From contig JAHLMK010000001.1 in NCBI GenBank assembly GCA_019915135.1, forward strand, positions 5,456,001 to 5,520,000: a DNA stretch of 64,000 nt, read 5' to 3'. The stretch comes from Strobilurus pachycystidiatus. Taxonomy: Eukaryota > Basidiomycota > Agaricomycetes > Agaricales > Physalacriaceae. Shown here piece by piece: positions 45,126 through 57,417 of this stretch. The notes beneath the pieces were generated by a model. It saw only the letters and a list, made by a program, of their open reading frames with translations. It searched no databases and was not told the origin of the DNA. A program made the position numbers and the translations under genes. The number at the start of each line of letters is the position of its first letter. Position 1 is the stretch's first letter.

Positions 45126-45660
45126 GGATGGAGATGGTCAGAGATGGTCGTGGTTCGGAAGAAAGGGAGAGAAGGGCTCGTTACGGAAAATCACAAGCCG
45201 CCGGCAGTTTGAATTCTTTCCTTCGGCAACCCGACTACTGGTACTTACTGCCACTGTTTGCGGAGGTCAGATTCAAATCCGATACTACAATTCCTCTCCG
45301 AGGATTCTTGCCTCTCTCGAAGTTGGACTGTAGGCAACCTTAGAGCGTGTCCGGCACTCGTTTTTGACGAGCTTCTTGACCACTCCCAGTTGCTCTGCCC
45401 ATGCCAACACAAGTGCCAACAGGCCCGACTGCAAGGCAGGACTGGTCATCTCCTGCTGCAGACCCGTGTAGCATGTGTTCTGTTTTACAGTTAACACTGA
45501 CGAGCCACTATGGAACCCTCAGCCATGTAAGTACGTATCCAGGATGGTGATCTAAGTCCCCAGCATCTACCCTAAACTCCTTGCATTGGTCTCACGAGAT
45601 GTACGTTTGACACGTGAAAGGAACATTAAATTAAGTCGCTCTGCACAGAAGTCCGTTCAT

Positions 45661-46162
45661 GGGGTCGCGTGTTTTCGCAAAATAACGCGAACCAGGAATC
45701 CGATCGAGATTGGCAGCGCGACGCATCTGTTCATCTTGAGGTGTATTGATGTAGTGTTGAGGTGTATTGATGTAGTGTTGAGGTGTATTGATGTAGTGAT
45801 TGGCCCCATGTGTCGCGGAATGTGTATACAGCAGTGTAGACACTATCTATATGAGCGTAGGTGATTGATATATGGGGTCGCGTGATGTCGCAGAAAAGGG
45901 AATTCGAGAGGAATAACGCGACCCAGGAAACGCATCTGGTCATTCAATTTTGAATTCGGCGTACAAAAAAGTCCGCGTCAAGTTTTAGGATCGCGTCCGG
46001 TCGCGTAGCTTCGCACCGGTTTTGCAAGAAAGGGAATTTGAAGGGATTAACGCGACCCAGGAATCCGATTGGAATGGGGCAGCTTGACGCATCTGTTCAT
46101 CTTGAGGTGTAGAGTCCAGTGATTGGCTCCATGTGTTGCGGAGTTTGTATTCAGCAGTTCAC
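45661..46162. repeat. Three diverged copies of a larger repeat
   Basis: Copy A (45661-45840) and copy C (about 45990-46162) share GTCGCGT, AACGCGA-CCAGGAATCCGAT, GACGCATCTGTTCATCTTGAG, ATTGGC-CCATGTGT-GCGGA and CAGCAGT in the same order. Copy B (45874-45950) is shorter and has TGGGGTCGCGTG, AATAACGCGACCCAGGAAAC and GCATCTGGTCATTC. These look like old copies of one non-coding element. Confidence 0.8.
45736..45798. repeat. Perfect 21-base tandem repeat, three units
   Basis: TTGAGGTGTATTGATGTAGT followed by G is repeated three times without a mismatch at 45736-45756, 45757-45777 and 45778-45798. The expansion occurs only in copy A of the larger repeat; copy C has a single diverged unit. Confidence 0.97.
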
Positions 46163-46421
46163 CCTTTCATAAGATTGTACCGGTGGCCGGGACAGGTCAC
46201 TACGTGGTAGTGCTTCCTTTCAGTAGGGTGGATAACGAATACGGGTCAGTACGTACTTGGCGATTGAATGGGCAGATTGTTTCACATCAGCATTTCCTGC
46301 GCCTGTCGGCCTGCCGGGTCTTTTAGACCTGTCAGGTGGGATACGACACTTGTAATATATTGAAAGTAGAGTCTCTACTGCAGACATACCATAGTCCCCC
46401 ATCCTTTCCTTGACCACTACT

Positions 46422-46916
46422 ATGTCACCCAAGCTCCAATCCATCGAAGAGCTTCCTCTCCAGCTCAACAACCTTGACTCCGTCTCCGTTCAGTCAGTCG
46501 TGTCCCCTTCGATGACATTTACGCGCCCACGACCATGCGCGCTGCCAGTGGGTGCTGAGTCCGTCGTCCAATCCAACACATTGCCCAGTGGATTGAAAGA
46601 GTCATTCTCTTGTGAGCCGCCTCTCCCTTCGACAGAAAACATCGCTTAACCACCCAAAGCTACGGGGGAGACGTCCAATCCTTCCCAACGTCTTGACCCC
46701 GAGCCCAGCCTCTTGTGGTCAACAGCGCCGTCTGAGGGCGTAATGCTCTCCCCAGGTCCGACCAAGTTGTCACGACCGGCTCATTCATGTCTAAACATTT
46801 TTTCTTCAGATGAACAGGATGCCTCTCGAGCATTGCCCGTGCACAAGCTCAAGAGAGTCGCGTCGGCGTCGGTACTGCCACCCGGGATGGGAAAGCCCTG
46901 GAAAGCCGATCTCTGA
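46422..46916 (+). CDS. Small hypothetical protein, member 1 of a two-copy family
   Basis: ATG 46422-46424 opens MSPKLQSIEELPLQLNNLDS. A phase-1 GTGAGC intron (about 46611-46661) joins LKESFS to TGETSNPSQRLDPEPSLLWS. The protein ends SASVLPPGMGKPWKADL and TGA at 46914-46916, about 145 residues. It has no membrane segment, signal peptide or known domain. The gene at 57418 has the same length class, an intron in the same phase, and the matching segment DSLLFSTAPAESITLPTG against PSLLWSTAPSEGVMLSPG, so the two are paralogs. Function unknown. Confidence 0.6.
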
Positions 46917-48465
46917 TCCGTTCTTTGATCCGTCATTATTTGTAATTCCGTGGGTACCTTTAACTCATTGGCCGATGATTGGCTAACGCCAGCCTCCTCT
47001 ATAGAATCCAGTAAGACCCACCATTCCTCGAGTTTTGACCCTGTACATCACATGTTCTGTAAGATATTCAATGACGACGTGGTTGAAGAAACCAATAAGC
47101 ACGATACCGGATATAATACCTTCTGTCGGAATGGCCGACCTCCGAGCTTTGGTTCGGTTATACGAGTGATAGAGTATGAATGTGCAAGTTTCAAAGACAT
47201 TATCTGGGCAGCTAGCATGACATTGAAGCATGAAGGTCCCACTTGAGGCAACAAGTGTCTCGCAGAATGCCGCGATGGAATGCCGGGTCTTTGGGGACAA
47301 TCGTGCTTTTAGAGGCAGTTGAGGAGATGTGGTAGAGATAATCCCCAATTGTGGGGAAGGACACAGTTAGCCTATGGTACGCAGAATCATGGTGGATGTG
47401 GTTGCTGCGTAAGTTCGATTTGGAGAACTCTGAACCGGGTCTCGGACCCACGGCAACTCCCGACGCTTATGAAAGCTCTTCAACGTCTTCATCATCGCTA
47501 AGTACTTACGGTACTTAGGTACTTGGCGAAGATGAGTGAGCGCATTTGCGGGCACTGATATCCGATGTAAGAGTCATATCTACGCCTTCACAGTACCACT
47601 CGGTGCAAAGACACGCTGATTGGCCGGTGGTCCTCTATTCTACTCAAAAGTACCGCGACAAGTTGATCCCCACCAACGTACACTCAATCTCCGAGTGGTC
47701 TATGCAGATAACTGCCGGCCACTCCGTCAATGCAAACACGGCACTAGCTCTATATTAAAGCAGCCTGAAATTGGTACTTGAACGAACCGAATCGGTATCC
47801 TCTGCTTCCCGAATCCCCGTAATCAATCCTTCATGTCGACAGTCAAGAGCGTCCTGATGCACGGCAATAAGAGACAGTCAAGTCAACATTACATTTCATA
47901 GACGACTACACAAGGCCTGACACACATCGGATCCAGATTCCAGATCTGAGAGGTAACACCGTGATTTGCGCAAATATCACCCCTAACCACTACCATGGCA
48001 TCTCACTAGTACTGCGGTCTCGAGATGATTGAGAAGCTGGATTTCCAGAGCCCAATACCTTTCGTCCAGTTGCCACAGAGGCAGGGATACCTTCTCATAT
48101 TGCCAAGCCCGTGCCGCAAGGGTTGAGCGCGCCAGAACACGAGTGTGCCCCGTCGCCGCCCACCAGCCAGCCGATCCATCGCCCGGTGAACGTGCCAATT
48201 TGTCTTCTTCCTTTGCTTGCTGAGTGATCTCCCCAAGGCGAGGCCCAACAGAAGGGGTTGTTCTCTCAGCAGGTCCGTATCGTTGTAGAGTTAGTCCACA
48301 TACAAGATGCTGAAGAGTCCCACAGCCTTATATATTCTTCTATTCAGCCTCAGACGTGCGCAAGCACTTTAAATTTCGAACGATGAAAGAGAAAAAAAAA
48401 CGATTCTCGCATAATAGTACATGTACTGTGCAGCATTTCAACTCGTCACGTTTTGTCTCTACAGG
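46917..48465. other. Intergenic, no supported gene
   Basis: A minus-strand frame of 121 codons (46983-47348) and shorter ones were examined; none shows a domain, a good intron set or a clear homolog. The right end is downstream of the DUF7702-type gene. Confidence 0.45.
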
Positions 48466-49424
48466 TCACTTCTGCTGTTGTAGCTCAGCCCGAGTAGGCA
48501 CTAAGCCCGGTGCCGCGTACAAGACGACAGCTAGAATCTCAGGAAGGACCTGGAGAGGGTACAAGTAGTGCTCATTCGTTGCCTTTGCATTGTTGTTGAT
48601 GGTGACTGTGAGGAAGATCTCACGAATGAGAAGAAGTAAAGCGATGCCCGCCAGGAAAAGGGAGCCGTGGCGGGCACCAATGGCGTAGTTGGTCGTGGGG
48701 AGACGTTGTCTGGCATCTAAACACATATAGTTAGTTCCATGATGGTTGAGAGAGCGACGCGGATGACTCACGTTCAGACTCATGACGGATTAACATCACG
48801 GTCAAGAGGACTTGTATGATTGTGAGGACAAGGAAAATGATGACGCTGGTCTTGCGCAAGCCAGACGCGTCGGGGTCACCGCCCGCGGCGTCCGAGATGC
48901 CAATAATTCCGATTATCACACCGGCTAGGAGGGCGACTTTGAATAGCTTGCGTTTAGTTGCGATGAGCTCAAAAATGTTCAGACTGTCTGTGCCTGGCAG
49001 GTTGAGTAGGAGACCGCTGTGAGGAAGGCTCAGTGTCAGATGAGAAGGAAAATGTGAGCGGGCTCACCGGTCAAGTACAAGAGTGTATGCAGAGTATAAT
49101 AACCCAAAGAATCCTATACCAAAGAGGACCTGGTCGGCAACGAGAAGGTTTTTGTTCGTCGCGGCGCTTTCGTTGTTGATCTCCACCCCACGTATTATAA
49201 ATCCAAGGACGCGCGCTGAAGGAAAGCATTCAACGACAATCATGAATAAGGGGAAGAGAAGACACACTGAGGCAAAAGATTGCGAGCGTCAAGAACACAG
49301 TGGTGCGAGCGGTGACGGTTTTGTACACATAGAAGCCCAATAATGGGAAATATGCGATCGCGAAGACGATTGCTGCAGCAAGGGAGCTGTATCCATACAT
49401 ATCTGCGTAGTTTATGGGTGCCAT
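48466..49424 (-). CDS. Multi-pass membrane protein, DUF7702-type
   Basis: ATG 49422-49424 opens MAPINYADMYGYSSLAAAIV, running straight into the first membrane helix. A GTGTGT intron joins TLAIFCL to TRVLGFIIRGVEINNE. Other helices are VLFGIGFFGLLYSAYTLVLD, ALLAGVIIGIIGIS, TSVIIFLVLTIIQVLLTVML, GSLFLAGIALLLLIREIFLT and LQVLPEILAVVLYAAPGLVP. About seven helices and 260 residues. The size, the helix pattern and the phrase FGLLYSAYTLVLDR fit fungal DUF7702-domain proteins as I recall them. The role is unknown. Three or four introns keep frame and the gene appears intact. Confidence 0.75.
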
Positions 49425-49981
49425 CGTATTGTTGGCAAGGGGTAAGGGAGATGGTGTTGGTGATGCTGGAGTGGATGGGGAGGTTCTGTTGAGGCCATTC
49501 CGAGTGCATGTCGCGTTCTTATATCCTCTCGCGTGAGCCTGAATATGAGAGGCGCAGCCGACGTGTTCTATCTTTGTCCGAGACGAGCCAGGGTTCGGAG
49601 ATGAGGGCTAAAGATAGGTCAGTCGGCGATGATCAGCAACGCAAATCACGACTGAAAGTCGCGTTGCGTCACGAAAAAAACGAACAGAGGCGTTTGTTAA
49701 AAGCATCACAATCGGAATCGAAGGCCAGTCAATGGCTAGCATCAGTCTAAGAGTTCCGTAAACCGAGCCATGAACCAAATGAGGTTCGTGTCCTCCGTCG
49801 GAGTTGTGATCGAGCTGAAACGAGTCACTATTAGCTTTGGACTGCGTATACACAGCGAACAGCAAGCGCGAGTAATGAGCACTTGTGAGTACTTGATGAG
49901 CGAGAGCGCCGACAATCGAGGACTTACGATTCCACTTGTGATACATGTAAGAGGAAAAATATTGTACAGTGTAGACCACTG
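49425..49981. other. Intergenic, promoter of the membrane protein gene and 3' flank of the pseudogene
   Basis: Nothing recognisable beyond short frames. Confidence 0.4.
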
Positions 49982-51451
49982 TCAAGGATTGAAGGGAGGC
50001 ATAACCTGTGTCTTCCCTTTCAGTGGCCACCGCTCTGTCATAGTCTCCGTTTCCCATATGCGCCCTCCCTCGCAACATGCTTGAGCTTGATAGACTCTTG
50101 CATCTTTCCGCCGAGGATATCGACCACCTGGCTTGTACACAACAACAAAGTCCGCGAGCTTTCCGGGGCTCAAAGAACCGAGCGAAGAGAAGAGGCCGAG
50201 AGTCTGGCAGCATGAGACGTAGCTGCTTGATACACCTTTTCAGTCGCCCGTTAGCTAGGACACGGAGAAATATCAAGACTCTAGTACAGACCTGATAGTT
50301 ACTGAGTCCGCCGAGAGACGTAAAGTACATTTCCGCGTGATAATTAAAGCCAAATGGCGGCTCGCCATGGGCGACGATGAATGTCTTGAGGCCCATGTTG
50401 ACCATTTCGCCACGAAAAGCCGAGGTGTTCGAGAGTTAAAGTGCTATCGCGAGTTTATGAGGGCAAGATAACGACAAGGCGATCGCTCAGCTTACACGAA
50501 TGCAAACTCGAAGTCGATTCGGTCAGCCCTTCGAGGACATCATGCCGCGTAAAGCGTCTGAGTCTGAACGAGTCGGTGAGCGATAATCTCGAAGAACGGA
50601 CTCAAGAACTACTTCGCATTGTGGGCACATCCTGCTTAGCCCATACCCACTGCTCCCCTCACGTCCCACCGCAATTGACTAAGTCTGTCGGAAATGGTCC
50701 TGTTCCGTTCATGGCGTTTAATGTCGTTGTATAGCACGGGTAAGCCTCCGCAGACTTATTCGCAATGACTTTACTCTCCGGATGGATGGAATCGAGCTTC
50801 GGCCAGGTAGGGATAGGTCTCATTTGTGGCGCGCTGGGCTAGATTACTGTCATTTGAGTTTAGTCGCAAGTTGCGAGAAATAAACACACCAGAGTTACGA
50901 ACATTGTCGGGGTCCATAGCGCTGCAATCTGCCGAATCGGCGACCCAGATATTCTCCATACCAAGGCCAGCGTCGCTCCTGAAAATTATCCTGTCACCCT
51001 TTGTAGAGAAGCGAGGGTCGGTGTCGAAAGGTATGCCCGTCAAGACGGGGTGGGCGACGGCCAAGGTATCATGATCCCCGTACGTATCTTTCGCGGCAAT
51101 ACAATAGATATGCCCAATCATGTCGAAAATGATGTCGCCGGTGGTGGGATGCACGTCGAGACGAAGCCAAGTGCCCTCTTGTACGTCGTACTCCAACACG
51201 CGGGGGTAGGGGAAATCCTTGGTGATATCCCAAGGAGTTGGTTGTCGGATGGCCAAGGTGTCGTCCGTCCATTTCTCTGCTGGGCTTCTGGTAGTACCTG
51301 GTCGTGAAGCGCTTAGATGGAATTTGTCGAGCGAGGACAGCAGCGCCGCTGTGGTAAGGAACAAGGCGGCCTTGAGCACCCTTCCGGTCGGTCGACGAGG
51401 GCTGGTGTTGATCGTTGTTGGCTGGCAGTCCTGTTTCGCTTTCCCCACCAT
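49982..51451 (-). pseudogene. Broken copy of the propeller-amidohydrolase gene with about 2.7 kb internal deletion
   Basis: From ATG 51449-51451 the 5' part closely follows the gene at 29541: LKAALFLTTAALLS (hydrophobic anchor), DFPYPRVLEYDVQEGTWLRL, GIPFDTDPRFSTKGDRIIFR and ARFHPSGE. Right after this (about 50765) the sequence jumps to the part matching the 3' end of the intact gene near position 33000. The rest of the propeller and the metal-binding HxH segment are missing. The tail has a premature stop (about 50660) and frameshifts. It still reads RRFTRHD, MGLKTFIVAHGEPPFGFNYH, YQAATSHAA and SPGKLADFVVV, and ends MPPFNP, TGA at 49982-49984. It cannot make the enzyme, though a short N-terminal protein could be produced. 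Confidence 0.9.
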
Positions 51452-52923
51452 GGGCGGCGGGTGAGAAGCAAAGCAAGGACATAGATGATAACGGTCTGAT
51501 GATGATGGCCCGTGCGCGTGAAAACCTGGTGCTTCGCAGGATCGGGGCAGGATTCTCCCGCAGGAGCGACTGTAAGCCAAAGATCCTGTTCGCGTCCCCT
51601 TCCCGTGCTATGTCCTGGGAGAGTTTAGCGTGCCATGGCGCAGCACGAATTGCGTTGGGTGTATGACTTTAAGACGGCGAGAAAGAGGCTCCTGAATCGT
51701 GGAGATATTGTAAGAGAGACAATACTGTAGTAGACGGATGGTCCACAACGCACCTGAGATTCGGCGTTCATTTCTGCCTGATGGACGCCTTACGAAATGT
51801 GCGACCGCTGCCGGCAAGCCTCAACAAGGGCTCTCGGCCATCCAATGCTATTCATCTCTATCGTCGCGGCAGCTCTGAGCTCCGCGTTCGCCGTCGCTGA
51901 TCGTCGAGTTTGTGTCGGTCTTTTGAAGAAAGCCAAGCGTGTCTGACGCGTCTTGATTGATGGTTGTCGTCAACGAATGTTTTCGTTGTGAGCGGTAAAA
52001 GCCAAAGTCGGTCGGAACGTTCGGCCCGAAATTTGGCACTGTCTTCTCTCCTCCACTTCCACCAACTATGCCGTGCAACGACCGCTCTCTCCACACTATA
52101 CATTCATAGACGCACTGTTTGTAGCCTCGCACGTTTGATGTCCTGAAAATTTGCGCGATGTCAGCTTGAGGTCAGTACTGATTTTTTGACTGCACAAAGC
52201 TTACAGATTGTTTCCAGCCAAACACCGCGACATCCCATCGAATCCACTTCTGACTGTCGCTTGGAGCTACACCATCCAGCTAGAGAGACGCTGTCAATGG
52301 TACTAGGGCTCGAACGAAGGTCAGTGCTGACGAGAACGCGTTTGCATGAGCTTACACTACCTCCAGTCCAACACCGTCAAGGACGAACGTCAACCAAGCC
52401 GCCGACCAAATTCGCGGATGAGGTGAAATCGTCACAGCTGCACGCTCTGAGCCGCAACGGTCTCGACAAATGGACTTGAACAACTGCGTCTCAAGGGCAA
52501 TGCTTCGTCTCCACCTGTGCACGGCGCTTCCGCCCAACAGTCGCACAACGATCCCGTGCCGTGGAGTCGGTCCCAGAGGCTATCATTGAATCAGCGATAT
52601 CCCCGGGGCCCATATCCGTACACACACGTCCAGTCTACCTCTGTCCCCATTGCGCATCTACTCTCTACTGGCCGTGAGACTCAACGTATAGTGGCCTTGG
52701 TGAGAAGAGATGCTTTGTGATGCATTACCTCCCGGCGGTTATTAGGACTGTCCAAAGGTGCGACATGATCATCTCCATCTCATCCTTGATTTCGTCTCCA
52801 ACATCAAATCAGTTTCAGGATGACGTTCATCGATGACAATCACGGTGTCTGTAGTCAAACTTGACCATAAGTACGGCGTTTTGAGAGGTAGCAGGTTTTG
52901 TGACTGATTACAACCGCTTTCAG
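51452..52923. other. Intergenic, no gene recognised
   Basis: Spans from the 5' end of the pseudogene to the start of the NACHT gene. Short frames on both strands lack coding character. The NACHT promoter should lie at the right end. Confidence 0.45.
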
Positions 52924-55900
52924 ATGGATCCCTTCTCACTGGCCACAGGCATCGCCGGCTTAGTCTCCTTAGCCGCCCAGATCGGTACCAGCCTTTCCGC
53001 CTTTCAACACTCCTTTCGCGGAGCGCGGGAGAGCTGCGCTCGTCTCACCTCAGAGCTCAACGCTATGTCGAGCACACTGTCCACGCTTCAGACTCACATT
53101 CAGAAGACCGCAAATCCCACCTCGGCTGCGCTTTTACGGGAACCCGTTGACCAGTGTCGAGGAACTCTAGAGAAGCTTCGTGATGAATTTGAGTCGAATG
53201 AGCGGATGTCTCTGCGGCGGCGGTTAGCTTGGGCAAGAAGCGACGAGGCTCGAGTCAAAGACTTCATCACGAGGCTTGAACGCTACAAGACCATGTTCAG
53301 TTTGGCATTGCAGATCGATCTATCGTGAGTCCATTTCCAGCCAGGCCATAATTACTTCTTCGCTCACACTCTTGACTAAGTGGCCAAGTCGACAGTCTGC
53401 AATTGGGCATCTCTCAGTTGCTCATAGGGCGAGAGTCTGACAGTCTCAAGGCAGCTGCAGAGAAAGACGGTAAGTCTACTAGGCAGATTCAAGATGGATA
53501 CACGTCTGAAGTTTTCCCAGAGAAATATCTACGATCTATAGTTGACTGGCTGAAGCCTCTAGACATGGAAGCGAAGCTAGACAGCGTCTTACAGCTCCGA
53601 CAGCCAGGAACTTGCCAGTGGGTTCTTAACAACGAAACGTTTGAGGCATGGAAGGAATCGGCCTCTGGCTCTTTTCTGTGGCTACATGGCATCCGTAAGG
53701 CCATCATCTACCCGTCTCTGCCCTTCGCTGATGTCTGGCATGTAGCTGGTAACGGCAAGACAGTGATATCGTTCGTCTTCCTCTCGTACTGCTGAACAAG
53801 CATACACATCGTCATTAATTTTACTCTATCAGATCCGTACTCATCGAACACCTCATTCGAGAGCGGTTTCCGGACGAAGCCGTGCTCTACGCGTTCTGCG
53901 ACTTTCGAAACTCGCAGAGCACCGACCCAGTGGCCATACTCCGCACCTTCCTATCGGAGCTGCTTCTCAGTTATCCATGTAGCATACTTCCCGACTTCGA
54001 GGATCTGATGGAGGCGATAAAGAAGAAACGCGGGCCACCTCAGACTGTCGCACGTTTGGTTCCCCTCATCCGTAGAGCTGCAGAGCGCTTTCGGCGGACG
54101 TATGTTGTGCTGGATGGTCTCGATGAGTGCGAAAAGCGCGAGCCTTTGTTGGAGCTCCTACCAGAGCTTGTCTTGGAGAACACTTTCAACGTGTTGGTAG
54201 CCAGCCGGGCTGAACAAGACATCCGGGAGGCCTTCGTCTCTGCGGAAACAATATCACTACAGATGGAAGGGTATAACGTTCGCCGCGACATTATGAGCCA
54301 CGTGGAACACGAAGTCGAACGTCGCTCACAGCTTGCCCGTCTCAGCCTGGAGCTCAAAGAAACCATCTGTGAAACGCTCATATATAAAGCTCATGGAATG
54401 TAAGTGCTTGAGGCATGGCATTCGTCAATTTCTGTGTTGTTGATAACCACCACCAGGTTTCGCCTCGTTCAGTGTCAACTTGACCTACTCGTCCGACAGC
54501 GCACGAACAAGGGACTGCGGAATGCTCTGCAGAACCTCCCGGAGACGCTCTTCGAAACATACGACCGCATCCTGGAAAGGATCGACAATGCTGGTGATGA
54601 AACAGCCGAGATAGCTCGTCGTGCCCTCCGCTGGATCGTTGGTTCGACAAGGCTTCTGCGGCTGGCACAGATCGCAGAGGCCATCATGATCGAGCCTTGC
54701 GCCACCGAGCTCAACAGGGATTACGAGGTGACCTCAAACGTCGTCATTGTTGAGGTCCTTTCCAGTCTTGTGGGCTACGACACGGGCGGCGATGTCATTT
54801 ATCTGTCCCACTTCTCCGTTCTTGTAAGCTAACAATTTACCGTTCCGGTTTGGTTTTCTGACTACCGATAAAACAGGAATACCTAATGTCTTCGTACTTG
54901 ATGGACTCTTCCTTCCCGTCCTATCATCTTCCTTCATCTTCCACTCTCGAAGACGAAATACTTGCCCTCATCTTGGACTACATGATGATCGACGAGTTCA
55001 ACCGACCTCTATTCGAAGACGAAGATGAATACCGCCACTTCCTCGATGACGACCATCCCTTCTATGAATATGCGGCGAAGCGTTGGGTAGAATATCTCCC
55101 GTCTGTGGATGCTTCCAAAGCCGAGACCCTCGAAGCGCTTCTGCGCTTTGTTGAAGCAGCGGAGACACGTCAATCGGCACACAACTTGCGACAACAAGTG
55201 TGGTCTACCAGCTTTGGCCCTCTGAGCAGTAATCAAAAGGCCTATTACCACCCCTTGCGCTGGCTCATCCTCCATCATATCCACGCCTCGTTCATCGAAC
55301 GCATGCCTTCCTTCCATATTCCGGCCGATCAATTGCAGTGTTGCGTCTTTGCATCGATATGGGTGAAGAACACAGCAACGATGGAGGTCTTGCTCAGCTC
55401 TGGCGGGGCGGACGTCAACTCTGAACATATCTGCGCTCCATGCGAGTACATGGCCGGCTACGAATTGCCCCTTGCTCGCACTCCGCTCGCATTTGCTTTC
55501 GAGAGGGGCGACCTTCAAAGTGCTCGGGCGCTCCTCGAACGCGGCGCGACTGCGTACGAAGTGATGGCTGATGGATGGACTGCGCTACACTCGGCTGTGA
55601 AGAGTGGATTGTTGGAGGCCGTGCAGATGCTGCTTCAGGATCCATCTCATAATGTGGACGTGCATGCGCGTGACAGGAGTGGGCGTACAGCATACATGAT
55701 CGCAGTCCAGCTCGGGGAAACGGCCCTCGTCCAATGCCTTATCGATCATGGCGCGTCGGACGAGCTCGACCTATTTGTTGACACACCTGATACGAAGGAA
55801 GTCGCAGAGGTTTTGCAGGTTGCACTGTGCCTTGCTCGGGTTCTTGGTGGACAGATCAAGCTCGTATCTATCATTCTCGATTTCGCAGAGTATTGGGCGG

Positions 55901-56400
55901 TCTCTTCGGCAAAGCGGACTGATCCAGAGGGCACTGTATTCAGAGACGGATCAGCGTATGAGCCGTACGTCACCCTCCAAATTCAGGGGAGAAGGAAGGC
56001 GCCTCTTCGTCGGCTGGTCTTCACGACTGTATCTCATGATCAGGGTATGTCATCCCGACTTATCAACTACTTGATGAACAGGATTGAAACTGCCTACACA
56101 GGATGGTCTGGTCATACCTCCGAAGTGGGTACATATCGGCACTCCCACTCCTGGTTTGAGGCACGCAATGGCTCATCGCCATCAGGAAGCGCTAACAAGA
56201 TCCAGAACAATTTGCATGGCTCGGGGGAGACACGCACTCACAGGAATGTGTGGGTATCTGGGGGGCATTCCAGAGTTTCGAAATGGATGGAGACCTTCCA
56301 CAGCGGTGACGTTGTAGAGGTGTACGCAAGGGCACAGTATCCTGGATGGGCAAATCATGTGTATTCGGTGGAGGTAGTGGCATATATGGCCTGTCTGTAA
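52924..56400 (+). CDS. STAND (NLR-like) receptor: Helo-like N-terminus, NACHT, ankyrin repeats, C-terminal beta-rich domain
   Basis: ATG 52924 opens MDPFSLATGIAGLVSLAAQI, the typical start of the fungal Helo-like/STAND N-terminal domain (residues 1-~135). Seven exons join in frame. The intron at 53695-53745 splits the P-loop, which reads WLHGIPGNGKTVIS after splicing (~230-243). Walker B is TYVVLDGLDEC (~332). A winged-helix-like NACHT tail follows (TLFETYDRILERIDN, LSHFSVLEYLMSS). Ankyrin repeats lie at ~745-850 (TPLAFAFERGDLQSARALLE, GWTALHSAVKSGLLEAVQML). The C-terminal ~115 residues contain SHDQGWSGHTSEVGTY, SWFEAR and VVEVYARAQYPGWANHVYSV, a beta-sandwich-like module I recall from other basidiomycete STAND proteins. 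TAA is at 56398-56400; about 1,041 residues. Likely role: nucleotide-switched non-self recognition or cell-death control; the ligand is unknown. Confidence 0.9.
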
Positions 56401-57417
56401 GGTTCTCATACCAAGTCGCCTTATAACAGATTGATTGTGATCTTTTTCTCGAGGGACCTTTGTCAGGTGAGCTCAAAGACGCTGTTACTGGCAGGTCTTG
56501 TCTCTTTCCGCCGCTTGCTTCCCCGAGCAACTTCCAACACGCTGTCAATGATAGGAATGATAGGCGTCCGTCTGTGACATTTTCTATCAATATCATGGTG
56601 GTGTTGGCGTGCTCTTTGACATGCTGTCAAGGCAGGTGAAGTAATATGTCCACGTACGTGGCGCTGACGGACACGACTCACGAGCTCACAAGTCTACTAC
56701 GTCGCTACATACGCCTCCAAACCCTAGCGCTCACGGACACTGTCTGGATTTTGAGGGTGATTTCTTTCATAGTCCAGGTTATCGGTGGACTGGCACTTGA
56801 AGTCATCCTTACAGCTAATCCGCTGACTTATGTCAACGTCGAACTCTAACTGTGATGGACGTACCACTACTCAATACCCTTGACCAGGCAATCATGACTC
56901 GGAGAATCTGAATACACGACATGAGAGGGCTTGACAGGTCTCGTCGACGTATCCGATGATTGACATCTTGACATGAGACTTCGGGGAATGGAGAGACATG
57001 AGCAGTCGATAGTCAATGAGGAAAAAAGTTTCTGGGTTTACTTACCTGAGCAGAACCTCAGCCTGGAATGAACTTAAGGATAACCGGGCTCGTTCAACGT
57101 TCAGATCACTTCCCCATGCTCACACGCCTGCATACCGGCGCTGGCACGTACGTATTGTATAGGTTTCAGCTCAGGGACGCTTGATGTATGTCCTCGGTAC
57201 ATAAGTCAAAGCGCTGTTGAATTGATACCACGAAACACCAGCCAATACAATTTTGCCCTTCCCGGGACTATCAACCGGCGCCTGTTTTCGCAAGTCAATT
57301 TATTTGGGTTGGATTGCCGATGCAGTCCTTGTCGTGTTCTTCTTTGAGGATAACGGTAGACATACCGTACATATTTAACACAGGCAGCGGTCATACCCTC
57401 CACTACTCACCCTCAAT
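56401..57417. other. Intergenic, no supported gene
   Basis: A plus-strand frame of 67 codons (56646-56849) has an internal near-duplicate (GTGGCGCTGACGGACAC and TAGCGCTCACGGACAC) but no other support. Nothing else was recognised. Confidence 0.45.

Larger units (their letters stand above)
45126..46421. other. Intergenic with dispersed repeats
   Basis: Upstream region of the SET gene (left) and of the small gene at 46422 (right). No coding frame was recognised. It contains the three-copy repeat at 45661-46162 and the 21-base array at 45736-45798. Confidence 0.6.

Noticed and set aside
46611..46661. Stop codon after exon 1 of the small gene as the real end of a 75-residue protein
   Set aside because: A clean phase-1 intron continues the frame into a segment that matches the paralog at 57418.
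46983..47348. Minus-strand frame of 121 codons as a gene
   Set aside because: No domain, no supporting splice sites and no conserved neighbour; the overlapping plus-strand frame is equally long.
52900..52923. An earlier start for the NACHT protein
   Set aside because: The upstream codons start with GTG, and the N-terminal domain family begins with MDPFS-type sequence, which matches ATG 52924.
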